A stretch of 64,000 nt of DNA from Cliona cf. orientalis (Eukaryota > Porifera > Demospongiae > Clionaida > Clionaidae), in contig OZ005704.1 in NCBI GenBank assembly GCA_963930775.1, positions 7,502,001 to 7,566,000 of the forward strand, read 5' to 3'. How positions within the stretch are numbered: position 1 is the first letter of the stretch; every line of letters starts with the position of its first letter. Positions 11,216 to 22,000 of the stretch are shown here, piece after piece. The notes under the pieces were generated by a model. That model searched no databases. It was given only the letters and a program-made list of their open reading frames with translations, and had not been told where the DNA came from. The position numbers were made by a program, and so were the translations under genes.

Positions 11216-11630
11216 TTAGTGTACTATCACCTGAAATCACACTATGTACACACTGGAACTATATAAACTGTACAGCTACTATATACAATCATAAAAAAGC
11301 AATGATGCTACCCTTTTCTTATTATTCCATTAGCACAGTATAATGATTATTAAACTATTAATGTCCTTCAATGATCAACAAATTGAAAATCTTATTTCTG
11401 TCATTCTTTGGCTCCTCAAGGACTGTCTGCTCCTAAAACTGAACTGATCTATTTCATGACGGCATTAATTTTTTGTCATATCCACTCCAAAACGTCAAAA
11501 ATATGGGACTTCAGCTGGATGATATACTGCGCATGTGCATACAGAAATGGCACATGAGCGCGTGCACAACGTATGTACCTAGTTAAAATCGGGAAACTCA
11601 CATTCATTCACGGTAGATTTACGTTATCCG
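11216..11630. other. C-D intergenic with duplicated promoter
   Basis: The right half, from about 11433, aligns by eye with the 8620-8817 region upstream of gene C, so it is a duplicated promoter. The left half is AT-rich and holds a transporter-like fragment described separately. Confidence 0.55.
11350..11432 (-). pseudogene. Relic of PTR-like transporter C-terminus
   Basis: Read on the minus strand, 11432 downward gives EQTVLEEPKN-like sequence that matches the C-terminal EQTVLEEYYEPKDN of the PTR-like gene at 14187-16236. At DNA level 11406-11430 aligns to about 14229-14260 with a short gap. No other part of the transporter is present here, so it is a non-functional remnant, probably left by the duplication that made genes C and D. 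It could also have been captured as a small insertion. Confidence 0.5.
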
Positions 11631-13967
11631 ATGGCACGTACGATGAACGTCCGTCTACTGTTCCTTGTGACACTCTTACACTCAATTTTGGTAATTTTCT
11701 ATCTATCACGATAATTGTAGCTTTTAAACTAGTATGATTATTGCCAGGTGTTGGTGAGAGCAAACTACAACCTTAGCATCACATTGAACTCTTATACAAA
11801 CGTCAACAACCTCTGCATAGAGTGTAGGGATGATGGCGTTGGCTGCTGTGACGACTTCGAAGCGAGAAGGTGCACTACTCCAAATCGGGGATCGAGATGT
11901 GAAACTTACTTTGAGTACTGTCTCCTACCACTGAACACCGTCGCTAGCAGTGGACCAGTTCCGTGCACAGTTCGAGCGCGAAGTAACCCGGCAACAGACG
12001 ATTCGGCTATTAACTTCGCACAGAGCACGGTGCTAGGGTTGAGTAATCCCCTTATGCTGCAAGAACCCTCAAGCGCCTGGAACGTAAGCTATAGATCTAA
12101 AATCTCTCAGTCTCCTAATACATCTAGCAGTAAGTTGAGCGAATATTAATTTTATGCAGTAGATTTACCTACTTGCAGAATGAAAGGCCTAGCTACAACA
12201 AGTATTGTTTTTATTCAAGTATCATGCAAAATCTTGTTTGATGGTCTCATGCACCCATTAAGAATTCAGTGGCCCCATTCTTTAAGCCATAAATAATGTT
12301 GATCATGAGTCCCATGCATACAAAGATGCTCATGATCAAGGGCTAATTATCTTGATAAAGCGATAATAAAATTCAGTAGATTTCACACTCCATGGACTGA
12401 TTATCACCTATAGAGCTGCTGCCTTCTTTTATAATAATTATTTAATATAGGGAATCCAATTGCAAATCGCTGCTGTGGATGATGACTCCAGTGGAAGCGA
12501 TGATCTCATTGACTTCTTCCAACTCAACATTAACTCCGGTGACACCAGTGGATCTTCTAACCTCAATGGATTCCACAGCATTGCCCAGATTAGTCTCAGC
12601 TACCTGGTGGATCTCAATAACTGTATTGGAATAGACTGCAGTGGACAAGGCCAGTGCATAGATGGACGGAACTCTTACACTTGCATGTGTAACAGCGGCT
12701 TCACTGGCACGAATTGTGAAACAAACATCAATGACTGCGCTGGAGTGACGTGCAGTGGAAGGGGTACATGTGTCGATGGCATAAATTCCTTTACCTGTTC
12801 GTGCAACCTGGGCTTCACTGGCGCAAGTTGTGAAATAAACATCAATGACTGCGCTGGAGTGACGTGCGGTGGAAGTGGAAGGGGTACATGTGTCGATGGC
12901 GTGAATTCCTTTATCTGTTCATGCAACCTGGGCTTCACTGGTGCAAGCTGTGAAATAAACATCAACGACTGCGCTGGAGTGACATGTAGCGAAAGGGGTA
13001 CGTGTGTGGATGGTGTTAATTCCTTCACCTGTTCTTGTGACCTGGGCTTCACTGGTGCACAGTGTCAGACAAATATCGACGATTGTGTTGGAATAGACTG
13101 TAGCGGTAATGGTCATTGCATGGATGGCGTAAATTCATACATTTGTACGTGTGATGCTGGCTTCACTGGAGCAAACTGCGACATCACAGTAGTTAACTGC
13201 AATGGTGTAACATGCAGTGGAAATGGCCAGTGTGTGGAGGGTATGAGCAGCTATACTTGCTCTTGTAACAATGGATTTACTGGTACGTTATGTTCAATAC
13301 TATAATATTATCGATAGTTAAGAGTTGATGTGCATATTGTTTGTGATTTGGGCTATGCAGGGGACAATTGCCAATTTGAAGTCCAGCAGGATGGCTGCTC
13401 AGGAATGAACTGCAGTGACCTCATTGTTAATGGTAAAATTAATCTCTGATAGTCTGAATTAATATTATTGAGATTTGCTTCATATAGATGGTAGTGAATA
13501 CATCACACTGATCTTCATTATTGGAGGGGCTTTGGGTGGATTCATTATCATGCTAGTAGTGTTTGCTATGATCCTCGCTGCAATTTTATTTTGTCATGCA
13601 TCAAGGACTAAGCAAGGTATAATAATATTATTATAGCAACACCTAACTTAACTTGTAGCCTACTTAAAGTGCCAAAGCACGGTATTATGATAATACTAAC
13701 GACTTGCATTGTTTTTTTTTTTTAGCAACTGAATCTCCACGATCACGTCACAGTGCAGCCCAACGACACCATCATGATAGCTATGATCTGACAGAGAATA
13801 TCAACTACAATGCCGGGCCATCAAACTTCACAGGAGAGGAAGCAATTTATGATGAAATTGCGACTGGAGCTGGCATTGGCTGTAGACGCCATGGAGTTTA
13901 TGCGTTTAACAACGAAGAAATGAATGAGATGGAACCTTATAATTCTGCCTATGATGTGGTGCTGTAG
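11631..13967 (+). CDS. Notch-ligand-like EGF protein D
   Basis: Six exons: 11631-11690 (signal peptide; a second ATG at 11643 is also possible), 11748-12083 (MNNL-like), 12451-13282 (EGF array), 13361-13432, 13488-13616 (membrane helix, LIFIIGGALGGF) and 13726-13967 (tail), giving 556 residues. Same architecture as C with one more EGF; that extra repeat carries a two-codon insertion (CGGSGRGTC). As in C, the half-DSL motif is missing. The tail shares IYDEI, CRRHGVYAFNNEEMNEMEPYN and the YDVVL end with C. Exons 2 and 3 are nearly the same as those of C at DNA level, so the copy is recent or kept alike by conversion. Notch binding is inferred from family and may not hold without a DSL region. 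Confidence 0.75.
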
Positions 13968-14186
13968 TGCTACAGTTAATGTGCTATCGCCCAGAATCAC
14001 ATAATACTGCATTGCAAACTTTATAGCTACTATAATTACAAAAAGTTACAGCAATTGTCCAAAAATTAAATGCCATCCACTACACTTTATGCACACGTGC
14101 TGGTATCAACTTTCCTACAATGTAGCTACTCCATACACACGGAGTAAATACAATAGATTTAAAAATTCATGACATTGTATACTCAG

Positions 14187-16236
14187 TTAACAACAAAGTC
14201 TAATTTTTTTGGTTTTCTTATTGTCCTTTGGCTCATAGTACTCCTCAAGGACTGTCTGTTCATTGATCATGTGACCACCTCTCTCCCGCTTACTGTAGCG
14301 CATAGCAGCAACGACATACACGATAAAACCGATAATTCCAATCCCGATACCGATACTCAGATACCAGGATCCACAAGTGAGGTTGCCTAGCAACCGATCT
14401 TGAGCTCCCTTTATACTGAATGCTGCTACGATAATTCCCATGAGCAAACCGATCAGTGATACAAATATCGCTTGTGATGCATAGAACAGACCGATGAGCA
14501 TCCCCCTCATGCTGAAAGGAGATTGGGCACAGATGAACTCAAAAGCTGGATTGGGGATATGAAAGTTACAATAATTACTTTATGATAATAGCTAACTATA
14601 ATGCTATATACTTACTTGGCACTGATATTAGGAATTCCCCCAATGACATCATAAAAATGATTGGCATGAAGGATGTCGCTTTAAAGGATATTGGGCTCGA
14701 AGACGTGAAGTTGACATTGAAAAACATACAGTGCTCGCTCCCATTCACAATGCTTGTATCAGTTCCGTTCACGATATGCATACTTCCTCTGTGACCAAAA
14801 ATATCTATTAGCAGAATTCCCATGGTACCGATGAGGGCGAGAATCATCCCCAGTCCTATCCGGCGAAGGATTCGTACGATGTAACGTCGAAAGAATGGAT
14901 AAACAATGAACTCATAGATGGGAATAACGAGGATGATGGTGGTGTTCGGGGTGAGGTGTGAAATAGAAAATTCACTGATACACTGGCTAAAAATGATTGG
15001 CACTCGCATATGTTTAATGAATATGCCGTAAATTGAGTATCCCTGCATTTTCAAATGAAAATTAATCATTGATAAGGAACTTATATATATACAACCTATT
15101 AAGCTTACCTGGTATATGATGAACACTCCACAGAGACCAACCGCAAATATAAAGCCGAGAATTCTCCAAAATGTGTGCACATCTTCAACATCATCTTCGT
15201 CAAATGGACCCCCATAAAGTCGCTTGGCAAAGTCCCACCTACTGGGCGGAGCGTCGTATGTGAAGGTAATCGCCTTACGTCGTCCAACCAGCTGCTTGTT
15301 TTTTTGGATGAATCTCGAAATCTTCCATATTCTTCTAAGTGGATAGTGCGTCTTAGGATCTTTGTTCAAATACTTCGGAGAAAATATGAAATCGATGCAC
15401 AGAGCAGCAGTTAAAAATGCACAGTCAAACACTAAGGGGATGAATCCTAGGCGAAAGAAATATTCCTGATTGTAAGGATTCGGATTTCTCGAGTTTGGAC
15501 CAAATAAAAATTCTTCGTTGCAATATTCATGTTTGGCGTGGACTATGAGCCAAATCAGTACACCAAAACTCAGTTTTCTCGTCCAGTAGTACCAGTGTAT
15601 GAATGCACTGTGCTGTTCCGTGGAACCATCCTCCATTTGATCGAGCCCGAATGGAATAATGTTTGAGTGAAATCCGGCTATACCGATAGAGTTGAGAATA
15701 TACACAAGGATAGCCAAAAGCAGTGTGACAACTCTCACTTTTCCGTATCGGTGATTGACATTATGTTCATACATATCTGGGGAATAGACCACGCTATATT
15801 TCAGCAGTGCAATGAGAAGGAGGAACACGGAGCCCAACCACATGAGGAACAGGCTGAATCGTATCACCTTGTATCGGCCCACCTTTGCGTCTGCTATCCA
15901 ACCAGCCACGGGGTATAGCAAATTGGGGAGCACTTCTTGGAGAAATATGGTGCACAGTGCGTTTTTCCAGGCCTCGTGTAGGCCAAAAAAACCCTGCAGG
16001 CTATTGAAGACGGTGAACTGGTGGCTAAATACCAACAAATTCCATAGCAGCACGAGGAGAGCCCCCCGGCTTTTCAGTTGTCTCACTTGGTAACGTCTGC
16101 GCGGCTTGTTCTTCTCCTTCAATCGCCGCTCTCTTCTCAGACGCGAGGCCACGAGCGTTGCCGTGATCGAGGAGGCACTCGTGGTCTCCGTCTCGCTGAT
16201 ATCGGGATTATTCACTCCGTAGCACTTTCTCTCCAT
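14187..16236 (-). CDS. SLC15/PTR-like transporter (PTR2)
   Basis: Three exons: 16236-15109, 15042-14616 and 14545-14187, together 637 residues with closing phases. The short intron 15108-15043 is in frame, so read-through would not stop. A basic N-terminal stretch (RLRRERRLKEKNKPRRRYQ) precedes about 12 hydrophobic segments. GWIADAKVGRYKVIRF is a good PTR2 loop motif, and the third exon begins with FEFICAQSPFSMRG, equivalent to the family's QAP region. The helix-1 ExxER motif is not visible. The same three-exon structure as PTR1 marks them as paralogs. Proton-coupled peptide or histidine transport is the family role; substrate is not readable. The final residues read KKTKKIRLCC. Confidence 0.78.
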
Positions 16237-16424
16237 GTTGATGTTTAGTAGCTACCGGTACAGGAAAGCCTCCCTACTCCAACTGCAAGGTCAAACTGGG
16301 CGGGGCTCGTCACGCGCGGTTAATTAATGCGTGGGAGGAATAGGAATTAGCCAAATTGGTGGTGCAAAGTAATGGTAATCGTTGATACAGAAAAATGATG
16401 ATAAAATACATCCCATTAAGATAG

Positions 16425-17230
16425 CTAGGTTTTCTTCTGCTTGGTTTTAGCTTTGGATTTATGTCTCTGTTTCTGCTGCAGTCCTCCGATTAGCTCCGCC
16501 TTCCAGACGTTTTCTGGGACCACCTGGGCCCACGGAGGTTGTGAGCCGAGGGGTAGGGAGAACCCTGCCATTGCCTGCTTGATTGCCTCCACTTGACCTG
16601 AAGATAAAGAGAAAGAATATCATGTCACCATTTCCTAGTGCAGACTGAGGCATTGATTACTTTGGAATGAAGAATCAATAATTTGCTTACAATCTGTCAT
16701 ACTTCGAAATTTCCATTTCACAACTCACTATCCTCCATCAGTGATGCTGCCTTGACCTCCTCAGCTTGCTGAATACTTGCACCCTGACCTTCCCCTTCGT
16801 CCTCCTTCTCTCCATCTTGTCTCCCTTGCAGAGGATGGCCGCCAGTGGCCGCCTCGCTCCACTTCTCTCTCTCTTCTCCCTCTTCATCTTCATCACTCTC
16901 TCGTGGATCCTGGGGGAGGGGCTCGTACCAATTAGCAGCGAAGTTCCCTTCGTCGTCTGATGAAGTACTTTCTGAATTATGATCGTTGTGAGTTGGATCT
17001 TTAGAGTTTGATGTAATTTGCCCATCTCCTACCCAATGAGTGTCTACAGAGCTACATACGTCATCACTCCTGGTGTCCGTTTGCCTCTTATTTCCACTTG
17101 TTGAACCCTCTTTCAGAGGATCTGAAGTTCTTAATACTTCTCCATTACAGTTCATCTTCTTTTCTCTCTTCCCTACATTGTCCTCAGCTCCTTCTGGCTG
17201 CAAATCGCCCGAATTTCCTTCTGACATCAT
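16425..17230 (-). CDS. MEA1: MEA1 homolog
   Basis: Two exons, 17230-16729 and 16597-16425, 224 residues. I chose the MMSEGNSGD start; an in-frame ATG at 17275 would add 15 residues that look like leader sequence. The protein is mostly acidic and Ser-rich, with WYEPLPQDP in the middle and a C-terminal AGFSLPLGSQPPWAQVVPEN block followed by a Lys-rich end. Both blocks match male-enhanced antigen 1 (YQPL-x-QDP and AGVSLP-x-x-x-x-x-PAWA). The molecular role of the family is poorly known. The gene is head to head with TOMM20, 112 bp apart. Confidence 0.8.
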
Positions 17231-17342
17231 CAAAATTAGTGTACTAAAATTTCTATTTAATGCACACCTACACATCGTAAACTCTCCGTAAATTCATACA
17301 CCCACGTGGCTTGTTGCATCACAGAGCTAGCTAGCTGCAAAT
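17231..17342. promoter_or_regulatory. Divergent promoter MEA1 / TOMM20
   Basis: A 112 bp gap between two start codons. It contains a CACGTG E-box at 17303-17308. Confidence 0.4.
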
Positions 17343-18014
17343 ATGAGTGGTAAGTTTGTGACCCTGTGCGTCGTGGGGCTGCTCGGCTCTCTCTTCGTCG
17401 GATACTGTGTCTATTTCGACAAGAAGAGGCGCAGTGACCCCGACTACAAGAAGAAAGTGGTCGCAAGTAAGCTTCTTAGCTTCGATTCTTTAATAGTCTT
17501 CAGCAGTGTACAGGCTCATACAGTACAGTGTGTATCAGTGATGTACAGTTTAGGAGGTAAAGACACTTTTTTTTGTATTCATAGGGAGGAGAATGAGAAG
17601 ATTGGCTGCAAAGAAAAACACCATCGACCTTCGCGACCCCAAAGCACGGGAGGAATTCCTCATGTCGGAAATCATGAAGGCAAACCAAAAGATGGCAGAA
17701 GGTATGACAAAATCATCGAAACCATATTGGTGTCACATGATCCCCCCCCCTTCGCTATATAATATTATTATGCAGGCAATATAGAAGATGCTCTGCCACA
17801 TTTTGTCAACTTCATACACTTTTCTGGGAACCCTAACGCCTCGCTGATGACACTCCAGCAGAGCATGCCAGCCCCTCTCTTCAATCTCATCTACCAGGCT
17901 TACGTCGCCATGAGACTGCAAGGGGCTAAGCTAGCCGCGGGGAAGAAGGGCTCCACTGCTGCAGCGGTGACAGGAGCAGCTGCCGCTAAGAAGGATGAAC
18001 CGGAGGTAGACTAG
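17343..18014 (+). CDS. TOMM20: TOM20 mitochondrial import receptor
   Basis: Exons 17343-17466, 17585-17701 and 17776-18014 encode 159 residues. An N-terminal membrane anchor (about residues 5-24, ending FVGYCVYFD) is followed by KKRRSDPDYKKK, closely matching the animal TOM20 segment YFDRKRRSDPNFK. The cytosolic domain contains the LTLQQSMPAPLFNLI helix pair region seen in the family's LQQTLPPPVFQ. TOM20 sits in the mitochondrial outer membrane and recognises presequences. The C-terminus has an Ala/Lys-rich tract and ends with acidic residues, as usual. It is convergent with the GCC2-like gene. Confidence 0.9.
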
Positions 18015-19004
18015 CTGAAGACAGTGTATGTGTGCACGTAGCTGTTTAATATGGGATCAACTGTCAATGCAATTTTCTTTGTATTTAATATCTCCCTACT
18101 TTTGTGAAAATTTAAGAACTAAAGTAGACCTAGTGACAACAAATATTAATTTTGTGCTTTGCCGACTGTTGATGTATAAGTTGTTGTTACTGCACCATTA
18201 ACTTATGATTATGCACTTTTTGGTATCATTCATAATAACCTCATACAAGTATGTTTGATGTAACAATGATGGGATAATGTGCATGAGTTATTCACAGTAA
18301 TTCCTTCCAGGTATTAAGGAAACTGATAGTCTGAAAAATATTTTTCGTTAGATTATGAGCTACATTTTGGTCTTTGTTCCAGCTCCATAACTATTACTGT
18401 TACCGAAATACATTTTTTTGGTCCGAGTGTAAATGATATTATTATAATATTATGTGACAATCATACATGTAAGGTTGTCTTTGAAGAAGCTTGGTATGTA
18501 TACTATGGTATAGTCTAGCATGTTCATTTTTGGCCACGCCCACATTGTTGCCGCGAACGAGACAAACAGCCCGAGATGTCAATGGAACCCGACGTTTTCA
18601 TCGTACAAACAGGTTTTTAGCTATATTTTGTGTCAGATCAAGGTTCATTGGTTGAAGGGAGGGTGGCAAAGTTGGATATTGAGCCAAGCACAGCAAGCTG
18701 GTACAAGATATTCAGGCCTGGAAGGGGGGGTCATCTGCCCCCCATGACCCCCCCCCCCCTGGATCCGCCACTGCATTGGTGGACACTACCATGGCCAGTT
18801 ACTGTATCGCAGCCAAGGGGGGACCATTGGTGAACATTACCGCAGCCACTTACTGTATCGCAGCCCAAAGGGGGGACCATTGGTGGACATTACGATAGCC
18901 AGTTAGATTTCTAGTCATGGTCAAGTGTTCATAATAATATTAATTACACAATTTTTTTTTAAATACAGATGATTTGATTCTAGCTATACTATAGGTATGA
19001 GTGG
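18015..19004. other. Intergenic with repeat debris
   Basis: This 990 bp gap separates the TOMM20 and golgin 3' ends. The left part is AT-rich UTR-like sequence. From about 18530 to 18905 it changes to G-rich sequence with a run of C near 18750 next to TGGATCCGCCACTG, typical of transposon debris, and a short tandem repeat. I see no gene. Confidence 0.5.
18775..18905. repeat. Tandem repeat, about 60 bp unit
   Basis: About two and a half copies of a unit starting ATTGGTGGACATTAC and containing ACTGTATCGCAGCC and a G-run ending GGGGGACC. Copies differ by a few bases. Its role is unknown. Confidence 0.65.
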
Positions 19005-22000
19005 CTAGTACCCTGTCCACCTGTGGAGGTAGCCAGTCCAGCCTTTCTTCTCCCCAACAATGTCCTCCCCGCCAGCTCCTGGCAGATCGACAGCGTTGCC
19101 TGCATGTCATGTGACCAATAGTGTAATGTCACCATAGCAACCACATGCATAACAATCTGACCTTTGACCGTTTCCTGGAGGTATTTGATTTCCTGTGGGC
19201 TGAGTTGGAGTAGTTTTGTCACAATGGGTATGAGGCCAGACCTCTCTGGACCTTGGGTGTGGAGAAACTGAAAAAGAGAAAAATTAATAATTATTATAAT
19301 ACCATATAGCCGGAAAATTTGGCAGGAAATTAAATTTGGCAGTTTGGCGGTCTATAATTATTACAACCACCAAATTAAAATCCGCCAAAATTTCACACTC
19401 GCATATACATGTATACATGTGGCGGTCCCATACCGAACAGACAAATTTGAATCCGCCAATATTCTTGCAATAGCGATTTTGGGCTCAACCGCCAAATTTA
19501 ATTCCCGCCAATATTTCCGGCTATATGGTAATGACCGGGAGTTGCGGGGAGGGGGGTATATATATTAGACCTTTAAGACAATATTCTTGAGATATTCCAA
19601 ATTAGAGACTCCCTGCTCTCGTTCCTGGTTTCTCTCAAGCCTAGATGAATTTTTAGGAATTTTATTTGCTCTCTCATAATTATATTGTACAGAGAGAGGA
19701 ACAAAATTTAAGTGATAGTGCTTTACCTTCTAATCTCCTCTTTGAGCAGCTTGGCTTGGTCTCCTAGTCGAACAGAACTGGCCTCACTCTCCCTCAACAG
19801 CTCTGTCAGGTGCTCTATCTTCTTCATGCCAGCCTTCAGCTGTTTGTAGAGCTTCACCTCGTTCGCTGACAGCTGCTTCTCATTGGTTGATTCCGACTCG
19901 ACAGTGCTTAGCAACCGCTCAAAACTGACACTAGAGTCCTCTCGAGACAACTGTGTGTGGCATATATAAAAATCATGTGACATCAAAGAATTGGTCACAT
20001 GATGCATATTATTCAGGAATAAACTTACTGGTGTTGGAGGGAAGCTAGAATCAAGTTCTGACTGGTCCATTCCCTAAAGAAATTGTAATATAAGTGCAAA
20101 TGCTGAGTATTGAAGATTCCAAAAAAAAAAAAAATACCTCTCCAGAAGATCTCTGTTCAACTGGAGGAATTTTGACCTCGAGGCTAGTCGTTGCCTTGTT
20201 GGCCACGCCTCCAGCTCCTCCCCCTTGCCTGCCCGCCTCGTTATTGGCAGCCCTGGCCAGTACTTTAGCATCAGCCTCGTGTTGCAGTCGATTCAGCTTG
20301 GTTTGTGCCACACTAAGCTCCTCCTTCAAGCCATCCATAACCTGGAATGTAGAATGGGATTCTGACTGATATAATGATCTATAATATATTATACGATTGT
20401 GGAGTCAACCACATGAATCTTAGCCTTGTCCCCAGGCAACTCCCACTCCTCAACATCGTACACAGAAAATTTGGGATTTACCTGGGGAGGAGGCTACAAA
20501 AATTTTTGCAGCCTCACTTGCAGCTTTTCAGCATAGTTGAGCAAAGCTACAAAAATCTCTCTAACTTACCTTGTGGTGATCTTCTTGCAAGCTGTGTAGC
20601 TGATTCTTGAAGGCATTTGTGACGTCTTCTATCTCCTGCCTCAGCTGAGAGATGAGCTCTGACTGCTCCTGCCTCTGAGAGGAATGGCGGGCCTCCTCTG
20701 TTCTCAGCTGCCGTTGGAGGTCCTCCTGCGCCCCCTCGCTCTCCTGGAGCAGCTGTTCATGACGAGACGACAGCTGGTCGTGCTCCACCAGTAGCTCCTC
20801 GTGGTCGGCAAGGGTAGTGGAGAGACGGGCACTGAAAAGTGGGAAGAGTCAGGAAATAATAACAGAAGCTTAAAAGCTTAAGTTAGAGTTCAGCAGTAAC
20901 GATATTATGTACAATTTGCTGTATAAAAATTATAGCACGGGGCCAGGGATTTATGGCAGTAAACCGACCCGAGTCCGAGGGCGTAGCCCGAGGACAAGGG
21001 CGGTTTACGTTGCCATAAATCCCTGGTTATTAGTCTCAATTAGTGCGTGTGTGTTTCCGTGTCTGTGTAAACAATGTCTGCTGCCTATATACATAACAGT
21101 GTATGCAAACCATAGGATACAAGGCTGATCAGGATATATTATATTATATCCCACCTGATTGGCTAAAAGTCACACGCACCGTAGTCTACATGCATAGCAA
21201 CAACCGTTCTAACCTAGCAACAATAGTTCCGAACAGAAAGAGTTACACAGTAAAAACAAACCAGCAAAGAAACACCCGATGACGGATGGCTTGAGTCACG
21301 GAACCATGGCTAGTTGAATCAATCAGTGCTTCAGCTTTCCGTGAACACTGAGAAGACAGTCAGGTAGCTTCGAAAACAAATAGAATAGTTTCACTGTTCA
21401 ACAAACTCGGGCAATGGCTACTGAGACTTGGACTAGCAGCTAGTACAGTTCACTTGCAGTTGAACTTGCCACGTGGTAGAACTGCCAGATCGAGTGATAG
21501 CTAATTGGTTCCTGATTAGTGTCAATTAGTGTGCGTGTGTTTCCGTGTCTATGTAAACAATGTCTACTGCCTATGTACAGTATAGTCTGTGTGCAACCAT
21601 GGTGCAATGAGAAGTAGCACTGTGCTGAGCACACGCACATATAGTAGGTATGATGATATGACTGCTTGTGTGAACTAAACAATGGCTCTGATTGGTCAAG
21701 GTCATAGCCAGAGGGAGGGAAATATGGATCATATTTTCCCTTGTACCCCTCAGGGAGGGAAAATATCCTAGTTATACCCCGGCTGATATAATACTTAGGT
21801 ATACTTAGGTGGGATATATTATTAGTTAGTTCATTTCACTGACTTTGTATCCTTGAGCTCTGACTGTAGTCTACCCAGCTCACTCTCATAATGCTTCCTG
21901 AATTATGAGAAAAAAAAGACAATAATTATTTATTTTTCCCCAGAATCACATAAATTTATGCTATCAACACTAGTGATTTCTAGCCACTAACCAGGTCCTT

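Noticed and set aside
9905-13116. Minus-strand ORFs opposite the EGF exons of C and D
   Set aside because: They are reverse readings of the repeated EGF codons (for example repeated PLSLHVTPAQSLM), not genes.
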